64,000 nucleotides of DNA from Pseudomonas putida S13.1.2 (GCF_000498395.2 NZ_CP010979.1:1240001-1304000); one strand, 5' to 3'. Shown: positions 29,081-38,049, counted from the stretch's first letter. Numbers and translations: made by a program. The notes: generated by a model from the sequence alone, not told the origin.

Positions 29081-29144
29081 TTCACGGATGAACCCGCGCC
29101 CGCATGGCCAGTGCTGACCTTGTGGGAGCGGGTTCACCCGCGAA
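29081..29144. repeat. Imperfect REP pair (GGGTTCACCCGC class)
   Basis: A degraded left arm (TTCACGGATGAACCCGCGCC) and an intact right arm (TGTGGGAGCGGGTTCACCCG) lie between the dehydrogenase and the porin gene. Its hairpin could stabilise or separate the two transcripts. Confidence 0.65.
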
Positions 29145-29159
29145 GGGGGCGACGCGTTC

Positions 29160-31577
29160 TTACGGCAAGGCGTAAGAAATCACGTAGTCGCCGCGGTCAG
29201 TCGACTGGCGGGCGCCGCCAGCAGTGATGACCACGTACTGCTTGCCGGTCTTCGGCGAAACATAGGTCATCGGGCCGCCCTGGCTGCCCACTGGCAGGCG
29301 AGCCTTCCAGATTTCGTTACCGTTGCTGCTGTCGTAGGCGCGCAGGTAGAAGTCCTGGGTGCCGGCGATAAACACCAGGCCGCCTTGGGTCGACAGGGTG
29401 CCGCCCAGGGTTGGCAGGCCAATCTTGATCGGGAGGTGCATGCGGATACCGAGCGGGCCGGTGTCTTCAACGGTGCCCACCGGTACTTGCCAGGCCACCT
29501 GGCGGGTCTTCATGTCGATAGCGGTCAGGGTGCCGAACGGTGGTGCCTGGCACGGGATGCCGGCTACCGACAGGAAGCGGTTCTTGTTCACCGCATACGG
29601 GGTGCCCTTGAGCGGTACTGCGCCCATGCCGGTGTTCAGCGCTTCGCCACCGGAAGCCGCACCGCCTTTGTTCTGCGACGGAATCATCTGGATCCACAGG
29701 CCCAGACGCATGTCGTTGACGAAGATGAAGCCATGTACCGGGTCGGTAGAAATGCTGCCCCAGTTCATGCCACCCAGTGAACCCGGGAAGCTCAGCGACA
29801 GGTCGGTGCCCGGCGCGGTGTACAGGCCGTCGTAGCGCATTTTCTTGAAGTCGATGCGGCACAGCAGCTGGTCATACGGGGTGGCGCCCCACATGTCCGA
29901 CTCGGTCAGGGTTTGCGCGCCGATCTGCGGCATGCCCACCGACTTCGGCTGGGTTGGGGAGTACGGCTCGTTCGGGATGTTGCTTGGCTTGACCGGTACT
30001 TCGTCGACCTGGGTCAGCGGCTTGCCGGTGGCACGGTCGAGCACGTAGATCTGCCCGGCCTTGGTGCCGATCACCACCGCAGGAACCGACTGGCCGTCGT
30101 CCTTGGTGAAGTCGATCAGGCTCGGCTGCATCGGCAGGTCGAAGTCCCAGAGGTCGTTGTGCACGGTCTGGAACACCCACTTCTGGTTGCCGGTGGTGGC
30201 ATCCAGGGCCAGCACCGAAGCGCCGTAGGTGTGGTCCAGCTTGCTGCGCTCTACACCGTAGATGTCGGTGGACGACGAACCCATTGGCAGGAACACGGTG
30301 TTCATCGCCGGGTCGTAGGACATCGGTGCCCAGCTGTTCGGGGTGCTGCGCACATAGGTGCTGTCGCCCTGCGGTGCCTGGCGGTCTTCCGGGTTGCCCG
30401 GGTCGAAGGCCCAGCGCATTTCGCCGGTGATCACGTCAAAACCACGGATCACGCCGCCTGGCATGTCGGTCTGGACGTTGTCGGCAATACGGCCGCCGAC
30501 CACCACGGTGGTACCGGCCATCAGCGGTGCGGAGGAGAGCTGGTAATAGGAGTCCGGTACATTGCCCAGGCCGGTCATCAGGTTGACCTGGCCGTTGTTG
30601 CCGAAGCCCTGGCAGAACTCGCCATTGTCGGCGTCGACGGCAATCAGGCGGCCATCGATGGTGTTGGTCAGCAGACGACGCTGGCAGTTGGCACCGGCCG
30701 GCACGCTACCGCCGGCGACCGGCGAGCTGTTCGGCTGGGTCGGCTGGGCGATGGCTGCAGTGGCGTCAAAGTAGGCCATGCCGCGGCAACGCTGCCAGAC
30801 CTTGGACTGGGCGTTGATCTCGTTCTTCCACAGCTCTTTGCCGGTGTCGGCATCAAGGGCGATAAGGTTGTTGTGCGGGGTGCAGATGAACACCTTGTTG
30901 CCGATCTGCAACGGGGTCAACTGGTCCTCGGCACCGTTGCCGTCGCTGATGGCCACGTCACCGGTGTGGTAGGTCCAGGCCACCTTCAGCTTGTTCACGT
31001 TGTCGCGGTTGATCTGGTCCAGCGCGGCGAAGCGGCTGCCACCTTCAGTGTTGCCGTAGTGGGCCCAGTCCTTCTGCTCTTTGCCAGCTTCGACCGGGGT
31101 CATGCCCGGCCCTTTGCCGGTGGGGGCGACGCTCGGGTGGGCAACGAACATGTTGCCGGCGGCAATCACCAGTGCAACGGCCATCACCCCGGCAACGCCG
31201 TAGGCACCACGGCCGGCACTGGCGCCGTTGGCACGGGCCAGCAGCGGGTAGACCAGTGCCACCACCATGCCGATCGCGGCAAACATGAACAGGCGCGAGA
31301 ACAGCGGCCAGAACACCAGGCCAGTATCGATCAGCGCCCAGATCGCGGTACCGATCAGAAACGCTGCGTACAGCCAGGCACCGGCCTTCTTGCGGCAGGC
31401 GACAAGGACACCGGCGATGGCCATGGCCAGGCCGCCGATCAGGAAGTACAAGGAGCCGCCCAGGCCGGCCAGCTTGATGCCGCCAGCAGCCAGGAGGAGG
31501 CCGAGCAGGGCGATGATCACGCCCAGGCCGATCAGGATGATGTTTGTGGCGCGGGAAGCGCGCGGTGTTTCGTTCAT
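29160..31577 (-). CDS. quiA: Membrane-bound PQQ-dependent dehydrogenase, quinate/shikimate or glucose type
   Basis: An 805-residue quinoprotein of the Gcd/QuiA family. Five N-terminal transmembrane helices (about residues 12-145) are followed by a periplasmic PQQ beta-propeller (from about 165) with repeated W-motifs such as GKELWKNEINAQ, GNQKWVFQTVHNDLWDFDLPMQPSL and GNEIWKARLPVG. It oxidises its substrate in the periplasm and passes electrons to ubiquinone. Gcd and QuiA cannot be told apart with certainty by eye; the OprB partner and remembered P. putida gene order favour quinate dehydrogenase. Gene symbol is tentative. The 220 bases upstream contain its promoter region, AT-rich around 31630-31660. 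Confidence 0.75.
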   Translation of the reverse strand: MNETPRASRATNIILIGLGVIIALLGLLLAAGGIKLAGLGGSLYFLIGGLAMAIAGVLVACRKKAGAWLYAAFLIGTAIWALIDTGLVFWPLFSRLFMFAAIGMVVALVYPLLARANGASAGRGAYGVAGVMAVALVIAAGNMFVAHPSVAPTGKGPGMTPVEAGKEQKDWAHYGNTEGGSRFAALDQINRDNVNKLKVAWTYHTGDVAISDGNGAEDQLTPLQIGNKVFICTPHNNLIALDADTGKELWKNEINAQSKVWQRCRGMAYFDATAAIAQPTQPNSSPVAGGSVPAGANCQRRLLTNTIDGRLIAVDADNGEFCQGFGNNGQVNLMTGLGNVPDSYYQLSSAPLMAGTTVVVGGRIADNVQTDMPGGVIRGFDVITGEMRWAFDPGNPEDRQAPQGDSTYVRSTPNSWAPMSYDPAMNTVFLPMGSSSTDIYGVERSKLDHTYGASVLALDATTGNQKWVFQTVHNDLWDFDLPMQPSLIDFTKDDGQSVPAVVIGTKAGQIYVLDRATGKPLTQVDEVPVKPSNIPNEPYSPTQPKSVGMPQIGAQTLTESDMWGATPYDQLLCRIDFKKMRYDGLYTAPGTDLSLSFPGSLGGMNWGSISTDPVHGFIFVNDMRLGLWIQMIPSQNKGGAASGGEALNTGMGAVPLKGTPYAVNKNRFLSVAGIPCQAPPFGTLTAIDMKTRQVAWQVPVGTVEDTGPLGIRMHLPIKIGLPTLGGTLSTQGGLVFIAGTQDFYLRAYDSSNGNEIWKARLPVGSQGGPMTYVSPKTGKQYVVITAGGARQSTDRGDYVISYALP

Positions 31578-31781
31578 GCCAGGGATCTCAGCAGGTGGAA
31601 TGCGCGCAGTCTAAGCCCTTAGCTTGCTAATTAACAAGTTGGTACATAATTTAATGAGGCTGATTGTCGCAGGGCTGAACGTACGATGGTGTGGCTAAAA
31701 GTGTAGATCAGGTGCTGAAAAATGCATTAAACGAGGTGTTCATGCGCGTTATGTAATATGCATTCATACTTTGGTCGAGTA

Positions 31782-31810
31782 CAAAAGTGGCCAGGTATCA
31801 CGCTGGCCAC
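31782..31810 (-). terminator. Rho-independent terminator overlapping the cupin stop codon
   Basis: Read on the minus strand, GTGGCCAG, an 8-base loop and CTGGCCAC are followed by TTTTGT. The stem starts inside the last codons of the cupin gene (stop at 31798-31800), so terminator and coding sequence share bases. It separates the cupin gene from quiA downstream on the same strand. Confidence 0.75.
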
Positions 31811-32148
31811 GGGGTGGAGCTGGTGTAGAACACTGCCAGCCAGATGGTGGCTGTGCCGGGGGCGGTCCACTCCACGCGGTGGCGGTAGTGGGGCGGGATG
31901 TCCAGGCAATCGCCCGGCGCCAGCAAACGGGTGTGCTGCTCGTGCTCGAAACGCAGGCCGGCGGCACCGCTGAGCAGCACGATCCACTCGCCTTCGGCCT
32001 GGTCGTACCAGAAACCGGGCGGGCTGGCCTGGCCGCTGGAGACAATACGCTCCACACGCACGCCAGGGCGGCTGAGCAGCTCGTCGACACGTTCGGCACG
32101 GGTGGGGTCGCAGGGTGGCAGGGCAGTCAGCAGGTTATTCGGTGTCAT
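31798..32148 (-). CDS. Small cupin-domain protein
   Basis: A 116-residue single-domain cupin. Motif 1 is recognisable as GFWYDQAEGEWIVLLSGAAGLRFE and motif 2 as LLAPGDCLDIPPHYRHRVEW, with His residues in PPHYRHRV as possible metal ligands. GAGG lies seven bases before the ATG. The gene is divergent from a LysR regulator, with about 116 bases between start codons, and ends in its own terminator. Possible roles range from metal-dependent isomerase to ligand sensor; none can be assigned. Confidence 0.8.
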   Translation of the reverse strand: MTPNNLLTALPPCDPTRAERVDELLSRPGVRVERIVSSGQASPPGFWYDQAEGEWIVLLSGAAGLRFEHEQHTRLLAPGDCLDIPPHYRHRVEWTAPGTATIWLAVFYTSSTPWPA

Positions 32149-32264
32149 GGAAAGCCTCGCTTTGAAGGTGTGTTGCCACTATGGACGCAAATACCCTGCA
32201 GCGCGCTTCTTGACCCGCCCGGCTGTTTGTAAGACCTTTCCGAGATTTGGATGACGGGCAGCAC

Positions 32265-33170
32265 ATGGACAAACTCCTGGCGATGAAGATGTTCGTGGCC
32301 ACTGTCGATGCCCAAGGTTTTTCTGCCGCTGCGCGCAGGCTTGGGCTGGCGACTTCGTCGGTAACGCGCCTGGTTGATGCGCTGGAAACGGCGCTGGGCA
32401 CCACGTTGCTCAACCGCTCGACTCGCCAGGTGAGCCTGACCGAAGCCGGCGCCCGTTACTACGAGCGTGCGCGGGGCATTTTCGAGGCGCTGGATGAGGC
32501 CGATGCCAGTGTTGCCGACCGTGGCGAGGAGCCTGTCGGCGTGTTGCGTCTGTGCCTGCCGGTGGAGTTCGGCAGGCGGGTCATCGCCCCGCACCTGGGG
32601 CCGTTTCTGGCGCGGCACCCGGCGCTGGAGCTGGACATCGACCTCAGCGACCGCCTGGATGACCTGCTGGACGGGCGCTATGACCTGTCGATTCGCCTGG
32701 GCGACCCGTCGGCCAATGACGAATTGGTATGTCGCCAGCTCGGCCGCTTCGAGCGTTGGCTGGTGGCCAGCCCGGCTTACCTGGCCGGGCGAGATACGCT
32801 GCAGCACCCCCGGCAGTTGCTGGAGCACGCCTGCCTGCGCTTTCGCTACGGGCAAAAAGCGCGGCCCTGGCGCCTGGTGCGTGGCCAGGACAGCCTGGAA
32901 CTGGACGTTAGCGGACCGTTGCGCAGCGCCAATGCCGATATGTTGCGCGAAACCGCACTGGCCGGCAGTGGCATCGCGCTGCTGGCGGACTGGCTGGTGC
33001 GCGAGGATGTGCTGGCCGGGCGCCTGCTGCGGGTGTTCCCTGACTGGCGGGCCAGCCCTGGCACGGCCAACGACAGCATCAACGCCCTGTACCTGCCCAA
33101 CCACCGCGGTTCGCGGCGTGTGAATGCGTTTATCGATTTTTGCGAAGGTTTGTTAGGTCGGCACGGCTAG
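32265..33170 (+). CDS. LysR-family transcriptional regulator
   Basis: A 301-residue LTTR. The N-terminal wHTH is MDKLLAMKMFVATVDAQGFSAAARRLGLATSSVTRLVDALE. I start it at 32265 because LTTRs of this subgroup begin MDKLxAM; an ATG at 32247 would add six residues. It is divergent from the cupin gene and 105 bases upstream of an MFS exporter on the same strand, so either or both may be targets. Confidence 0.9.
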   Translation: MDKLLAMKMFVATVDAQGFSAAARRLGLATSSVTRLVDALETALGTTLLNRSTRQVSLTEAGARYYERARGIFEALDEADASVADRGEEPVGVLRLCLPVEFGRRVIAPHLGPFLARHPALELDIDLSDRLDDLLDGRYDLSIRLGDPSANDELVCRQLGRFERWLVASPAYLAGRDTLQHPRQLLEHACLRFRYGQKARPWRLVRGQDSLELDVSGPLRSANADMLRETALAGSGIALLADWLVREDVLAGRLLRVFPDWRASPGTANDSINALYLPNHRGSRRVNAFIDFCEGLLGRHG

Positions 33171-33172
33171 CG

Positions 33173-33187
33173 TTGCGCTGTGCGCAA
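33173..33187. promoter_or_regulatory. TTGCGC-TGT-GCGCAA palindrome after the LysR gene
   Basis: A perfect 6 bp inverted repeat with a 3-base centre lies 3 bases after the LysR stop and about 90 bases upstream of the MFS start. A further partial copy (GCGCGTTGCGCC) follows. It may be an operator for the MFS gene; there is no T-run, so a terminator is unlikely. Confidence 0.35.
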
Positions 33188-33275
33188 AAGCGCGTTGCGC
33201 CAGGGCTGGATTCTCGGCATTGACGCGTCTGGTTAAGGTAGGCGGCATATTCCACCCCTTGTCGAGGAACCTCGC

Positions 33276-34475
33276 ATGAATCCCTCCCTTGCCGCCGCGC
33301 AGCCCGCAGCCACGGGCCTGAGCCGGGCCCTGGTCGTGCTACTGGCGTTCTGCTGCGGCGCGATCGTCGCCAACATCTACTACGCCCAGCCCATCGTCGG
33401 TTTGATCGCACCGGACCTGGGGCTGTCCACCGAGCACGCCAGCCTGATCGTTTCACTCACCCAGCTGGGTTATGCCCTGGGCCTGCTGTTGCTGGTCCCG
33501 CTCGCAGACCTTTTGGAAAACCGCCGCTTGATGGTCGCCACTGCTGTGCTGGCCTGTGTCAGCCTGCTGCTGGCGGGGACCAGCAGCAGCGGCCAGGGCC
33601 AGCTGTTCCTGGGCTATGCGCTGTTGATCGGGTTCAGCTCGGTGGCGGTGCAGATGCTCATTCCGCTGGCGGCGCACCTGGCGCCTGAGCAGCAGCGTGG
33701 CCGGGTGGTCGGTAACATCATGGGCGGGTTGTTGCTGGGTATCCTGCTGGCGCGGCCGTTGTCCAGCCTGGTGGCCGACCACTTCGGCTGGCGGGCGGTG
33801 TTCATTGGCGCTGCCGGGGTGATGCTGGCGATCATCATGCTGCTGGCCCTGACCCTGCCGCAGCGGCGGCCCGAGCATAAGGCCAGCTATGCCGGCTTGA
33901 TGCTTTCGTTGCTTACACTGTTGCGCCGCTATCCGCTGCTGCGCCAGCGTTCGTTGTACCAGGCACTGATGTTTGCAGCCTTCAGCCTTTACTGGACTGC
34001 GGTGCCGATGGCGTTGGCGGGTGAGCATGGCCTGTCGCAGACCCAGATCGCCGTGTTTGCCCTGGTGGGCGCGGTGGGGGCCGTTGCCGCCCCCTTGGCT
34101 GGCCGCCTGGCAGATGCGGGGCATGCGCGGGCCGGTTCGCTGCTGGCGCTGCTGCTGGCGCCAGCGGCCTTGTTGCTGGGTTTGACGGTGCCGGGCTACA
34201 GCGTGATCGGCCTGGGCCTGACCGGCGTGCTGCTGGACTTTGCGGTGCAGATGAACATGGTCATCGGCCAGCGCGAAGTGTATGCACTGGACCCGGCCAG
34301 CCGCGGGCGGCTGAACGCGGTGTACATGACCAGCATCTTCCTGGGTGGGGCGCTGGGGTCGGCAGTGGCCAGTGCGCTGTTCAGCCAGTTTGGCTGGCAA
34401 GGCGTGGCGCTGGTGGGGGCAGGGCTGCCTGGCCTGGCATTGATCGCTTTTATGGTCAAAGCTCCCCGATCCTGA
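33276..34475 (+). CDS. MFS transporter, drug/metabolite exporter type
   Basis: A 399-residue, 12-helix major facilitator. The first helix text ALVVLLAFCCGAIVANIYYAQPIVGLIAPDLGLS is typical of a widespread proteobacterial exporter group near YgaY/NepI. GAGGAA seven bases upstream supports the ATG. No substrate can be inferred. The neighbouring LysR regulator may control it. Confidence 0.88.
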   Translation: MNPSLAAAQPAATGLSRALVVLLAFCCGAIVANIYYAQPIVGLIAPDLGLSTEHASLIVSLTQLGYALGLLLLVPLADLLENRRLMVATAVLACVSLLLAGTSSSGQGQLFLGYALLIGFSSVAVQMLIPLAAHLAPEQQRGRVVGNIMGGLLLGILLARPLSSLVADHFGWRAVFIGAAGVMLAIIMLLALTLPQRRPEHKASYAGLMLSLLTLLRRYPLLRQRSLYQALMFAAFSLYWTAVPMALAGEHGLSQTQIAVFALVGAVGAVAAPLAGRLADAGHARAGSLLALLLAPAALLLGLTVPGYSVIGLGLTGVLLDFAVQMNMVIGQREVYALDPASRGRLNAVYMTSIFLGGALGSAVASALFSQFGWQGVALVGAGLPGLALIAFMVKAPRS

Positions 34476-34489
34476 ACGGTATGCGGTCC

Positions 34490-34600
34490 CTGTAGGCGCG
34501 GCGTTGCGTCGCGATAGGGCCGCAACGCGGCCCCGGCGATTGTGCATGGTTCCGAGAATTTTGGGGGCGCTTCGCACCCCTATCGCGACGCAAGGCCGCT
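34490..34600. repeat. REP-type inverted repeat pair, partly degenerate
   Basis: It belongs to the class GGAGCGGCCTTGTGTCGCGA, but the left arm reads GGCGCGGCGTTGCGTCGCGA and the right end stops at CGCTC. It lies between the convergent MFS and LysE genes. Confidence 0.75.
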
Positions 34601-34627
34601 CAAAGACCGTGCATATCTGTCCAGGTG

Positions 34628-35239
34628 CTATCGGCCCAGCGGCAGCGCCACGCCAATCAGGGCAAACAGGCTGCCGCAGCAGCGGTTGAACCCTTTGCCA
34701 CCCTTGGCCAGCCACGGCCGGATGCGAAACGCCAGGCGGGCCAACAGGTACTCGACCAGAAACTCGACGCTGGCAAAGGTCGCCGCCATCACCACGAACT
34801 GCAGCATCAGCCCGCGCTGCGGGTCGATGAACTGCGGCAGGAAGGCGCCATAGAACAGCAGCACCTTGGGGTTGGCCATGGCCGACAACAAGCCTTGGCG
34901 GAACAAACCTGCATTACCAAGCCGTGCGCTGCGCTCGGTCAATTCCAGGTGCAGGCCCGGGCTGCGCCACAGCTGGATACCCAGCCAGACCAGGTAGGCG
35001 CCGCCCACCCACTTGAGCACGCTTAACACCGAGGCCGAAGTTTGCAGCAACGCGCTGAGGCCAAACATGGCCAGGGCGATAAGCGCGCTGAAGCCGAACA
35101 CGCCGCCAACAATGGTGAATAACGTGCGGCGGGCGCCATACAGGGCGCCATGGGTGAGGGCCAGCAGGCTGTTTGGGCCCGGTGTCAGTGACAGGCCGAT
35201 GCTGGCCAGCAGGTAGATAAGCCAGGTGTCGAGTGCCAT
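34628..35239 (-). CDS. LysE/RhtB-family amino-acid exporter
   Basis: A 203-residue membrane protein with about six hydrophobic segments. The N-terminal motif SLTPGPNSLLALTHGALYGARR (residues 16-37) is the LysE/RhtB signature, and LLSAMANPKVLLFYGAFLPQFI is the second conserved block. It is expected to export amino acids or related metabolites. It is divergent from a GlxA-type AraC regulator with 105 bases between the starts, which suggests that regulator controls it. Confidence 0.92.
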   Translation of the reverse strand: MALDTWLIYLLASIGLSLTPGPNSLLALTHGALYGARRTLFTIVGGVFGFSALIALAMFGLSALLQTSASVLSVLKWVGGAYLVWLGIQLWRSPGLHLELTERSARLGNAGLFRQGLLSAMANPKVLLFYGAFLPQFIDPQRGLMLQFVVMAATFASVEFLVEYLLARLAFRIRPWLAKGGKGFNRCCGSLFALIGVALPLGR

Positions 35240-35344
35240 GGTGGTTGAAGCCTTGGTGATTTGGAGGGTGCCAGTGTATGGCGCGCGACCCAGTCAGGAA
35301 GGGTATGATCTGGACATTAAATAGTCTTTTCTGGACGCAATGAC

Positions 35345-36319
35345 ATGCTGCCTGATATCCGCCTGCTGATTCTGCCGTTACCGGATTTTGCCTTGCTGCC
35401 ATTTGGCGGTTTCCTCGAAAAATTGCGTTTCAGCGCCGACGACGAGGACTACAGCCAGCAGCGTTATTGCAGCTGGACCGTGGCAGGGCTCACCCTCGAC
35501 CCGGTACCTTCGAGCAGCGGTGCGGTGGTGCAAGTCGAGGCTGTGGCCGGCGAGCTCGAGTTGGCCGGTTTCGACTACCTGGTGGTGTTCGGCGGGCGCA
35601 ACGCCATGGCTACAGCTGCGTTGGCGCCGCGCTACCAACCCTTGCTCAGACAGGCCGGCAAAGCCGGAGTCAAGCTGGTAGGGGTCGACAATGGCGCCTT
35701 CCTGTTGGCGGCGTGTGAGTTGTTACGGGGGCACAAGGTGGTGGTGCACTGGCGTCACGAAGCCGAGTTTCGTGCAGCGTTCCCACAGTTGCAGGTGCTG
35801 CGCGATCAACTGTATTGCATCGACGCAAACCGTATCACCTGTGCTGGCGGCACGGCGGCCATCGACCTGGCAGTGGCGCTGTTGTCACAAGCCTGTGGGC
35901 GAACCCGGGCGCTCAAAGGGCTGGCCGACATGCTGGTGGACGAAACCCGCGACAGCCGCCATGCCTTGCGCTCGCTGGAGCTGGGCGTGGGCCAGGGGCG
36001 CCAGGTGCAGCGGGCACAGGCCCTGATGCGTCACCACTTGGGCACCCCGCTGGCGGTAGAGCAACTGGCCGCTGAACTGGGCATCAGCCGGCGCCAGTTG
36101 GACCGGCAGTTCCAGGCCAGCCACGGCATGAGTGCCAAGGCCTGGTGGCTGGAAATGCGCCTGCAGCAGGCGCGCTGGCGCTTGCTCAACTCCAGCCACA
36201 GCTTGGCGCAGATTGCCGATGAAGTGGGTCTGGGCGATGCCAGTTACCTGGGTAAATGTGTACGGCGGCGGTTTGGCTGCACGGCCCTGGCACTGCGGGC
36301 AGCCAATCACCCAAGCTGA
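35345..36319 (+). CDS. GlxA-type AraC regulator with DJ-1/PfpI domain
   Basis: A 324-residue protein. The N-terminal DJ-1/PfpI-like sensor (about 5-190) has the nucleophile-elbow region GVDNGAFLLAACELL, where the Cys of DJ-1 enzymes is replaced by Asn, so it is a ligand-binding rather than catalytic domain. The C-terminal AraC double helix-turn-helix (about 215-312) has LAVEQLAAELGISRRQLDRQFQ and LAQIADEVGLGDASYLGKCVRRRFG. The DNG form resembles amino-acid and amine regulators of the ArgR/CdhR/GbdR group, fitting the divergent LysE exporter. Confidence 0.9.
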   Translation: MLPDIRLLILPLPDFALLPFGGFLEKLRFSADDEDYSQQRYCSWTVAGLTLDPVPSSSGAVVQVEAVAGELELAGFDYLVVFGGRNAMATAALAPRYQPLLRQAGKAGVKLVGVDNGAFLLAACELLRGHKVVVHWRHEAEFRAAFPQLQVLRDQLYCIDANRITCAGGTAAIDLAVALLSQACGRTRALKGLADMLVDETRDSRHALRSLELGVGQGRQVQRAQALMRHHLGTPLAVEQLAAELGISRRQLDRQFQASHGMSAKAWWLEMRLQQARWRLLNSSHSLAQIADEVGLGDASYLGKCVRRRFGCTALALRAANHPS

Positions 36320-36347
36320 AACTTGGCGCAGACCCTTGTGGGAGCGC

Positions 36348-37199
36348 TTACTGCGGTGTGCCGAACAAGCCGGTCCAGTAGATCCCGGCATCGCTTTTCG
36401 GGTCCACGGCATAGGCGGCACCCAGTTCGCGGAAGTCCGGGTTCATCAGCGTGGCACAATGCCCCGGGCTCTCCAGCCAGCCATCAACTACCTTGTGCGC
36501 GGTGTCACGCCCGGCGGCGATATTTTCGCCGACTTGCTGGTACAGGTAGCCGGCCAGCTCCGCCCGGTCACCGGGGGTGCGGCCATCCTTGTCGATGTGG
36601 TCGAAGAAGTTCTGGTTGGCCATGGCCCGCGTGTGGTTGGCGGCGACCCCGGCCAGTACCGTGCTCCAGCTCAGTGCGGGGGCTGCGGCGAACGGCTGGC
36701 CGCCGCACTGGCGCGGCACCTTGCGCGCAGCGTTGATCTCTTGCAATACCTTCTGCCCCTCGGCCTGCCAATCGCCCAGGCGACCGCTGAGCAGCGGTCG
36801 GGCCAGCACGATGCGCCAGTCGCGGCCCTCCTGGCTTACGCCGATATCGACAAACTGCGGGTCGAGCACCACTTGGCAGAAGCTTTCTTCGATGGCATGC
36901 ATGGCCGCGCGCGCATCGCGTGGCCCCGACAGGCTGATGGCCTGGACGTTGACCATGGGGTAGGCAGCGCGGGTCATGGCCTGCTGCAGGTCACGGGTGC
37001 CCTCTGGCGACAGCGCCAGGCGGGTGTCGCTGTTGAGCGGCGGCAGCTCCAGCGACGCCTCGCCACCGCAGGGCTGGGCCTTGCTGCGGTAGACATTGAT
37101 CGAGTCGATCAGTTGCGCCTCTTCGCCGGTGACAGCCAGTGCCCCGGTCGAGACAACCAGGCCCAGCGAGAAGGCGGCAACGGATGGCAGGACGCGCAT
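36348..37199 (-). CDS. Secreted CAP/SCP-domain protein with tandem CAP-like modules
   Basis: A 283-residue exported protein. The signal peptide is MRVLPSVAAFSLGLVVSTGALA. The C-terminal half (about 165-283) is a bacterial CAP domain: INAARKVPRQCGGQPF, HTRAMANQNFFDHIDKDGRTPGDR, VGENIAAG and GWLESPGHCATLMNPDFRELGAAYA. The N-terminal half (about 27-160) shows the same framework in degraded form (INVYRSKAQPCGGEASLE, MHAIEESFCQVVLDPQFVDIGVSQEG) without the HIDKDGRTPGDR block. The ATG at 37199 has AGGGAG six bases upstream. Function of bacterial CAP proteins is mostly unknown; periplasmic or extracellular. Confidence 0.85.
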   Translation of the reverse strand: MRVLPSVAAFSLGLVVSTGALAVTGEEAQLIDSINVYRSKAQPCGGEASLELPPLNSDTRLALSPEGTRDLQQAMTRAAYPMVNVQAISLSGPRDARAAMHAIEESFCQVVLDPQFVDIGVSQEGRDWRIVLARPLLSGRLGDWQAEGQKVLQEINAARKVPRQCGGQPFAAAPALSWSTVLAGVAANHTRAMANQNFFDHIDKDGRTPGDRAELAGYLYQQVGENIAAGRDTAHKVVDGWLESPGHCATLMNPDFRELGAAYAVDPKSDAGIYWTGLFGTPQ

Positions 37200-37404
37200 G
37201 TTGATCTCCCTATGACTGGCAGCGTCGTGGTATGCGCTGCTCATCCTACACAAGCCCGGGGCTTTTGGCCCTAGCTGGTGCAAAGCAATGAAAACGCCGG
37301 CAATGGTTGCGGGCGGCAAAAGAGGGAGTAGACCAGTGGTCGCCGGAAAAGTGCGATGGGTTGCTAATCATTCGTATCAAGCTAAAGCTTTCAACGTTTT
37401 GGCA

Positions 37405-38016
37405 TCAACGGGCCAACGCCTGGTTGGGCTTGTAAAACAGGAAGTGCGTGGTCTGCGCAGTCTTGCGGTAGGCCTTTGCCCAATCGGGGTGCACCGTGCG
37501 GTCGTGGAAGTACAGTGCACCGCCGGTGGGGTCTTTCAATTGCTGGTTGAGCGCCTTGCGTGCAATTTCCTTGGCCACATCGTAGCGTTGCGCTTCCTCG
37601 ACCTGGTCCGGGCGCCCGTCGCACCACCAGGAAAACTGGCAAGCCTTGGTCTCCACGCCCTGCTTGACCACGCCGCAGATGGTATCGGGGAAACCATCAT
37701 GGCCCAGGCGGTTGAGGACCACGCTGGCTACGGCTGACATATCTTCGGCATCGGCGCCCTTGGCTTCCCAATAGATGGTGCGGGCCAGGCAGGTAATGCT
37801 GTCGTCCAGTGGCGCCTGGCCGGCCGGGTCGACTGCCTGGGCTTCGCTTGAGGTCAGTTTTTCTGTTTTTTTCGGCGGTGGGGCATCGTGGGCCACCTTT
37901 TCTTCCAGTACTTCGGCCTTGTCTTCAGCCGCCGCGGCCTTGGCCGTACCGGCAGCATGCAAGGGGCCTGCAAGCAGGGCCGAGGTCAAGCCAATCACTA
38001 TCCAGGCAGCGCGCAT
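37405..38016 (-). CDS. SleB-type cell wall hydrolase
   Basis: A 203-residue exported protein. The signal peptide ends near LLAGPLHAA. An Ala/Glu/Lys-rich linker spans about 24-70. A Hydrolase_2 (SleB/CwlJ) domain follows: ITCLARTIYWEAKGADAEDMSAVASVVLNRL with the catalytic Glu in YWEA, then GVVKQGVETKACQFSWWCDG and DPTGGALYFHDRTV. It is predicted to cut peptidoglycan glycan strands in the periplasm. The 205-base gap to the CAP gene downstream argues against a tight operon. Confidence 0.88.
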   Translation of the reverse strand: MRAAWIVIGLTSALLAGPLHAAGTAKAAAAEDKAEVLEEKVAHDAPPPKKTEKLTSSEAQAVDPAGQAPLDDSITCLARTIYWEAKGADAEDMSAVASVVLNRLGHDGFPDTICGVVKQGVETKACQFSWWCDGRPDQVEEAQRYDVAKEIARKALNQQLKDPTGGALYFHDRTVHPDWAKAYRKTAQTTHFLFYKPNQALAR

Positions 38017-38049
38017 GGCAAAGCTTCCGAATGGGGGCTAATTGCCAGT

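Noticed and set aside
33173..33187. TTGCGC palindrome as a terminator of the LysR gene
   Set aside because: There is no T-run after the stem and it is short; an operator role is more likely.
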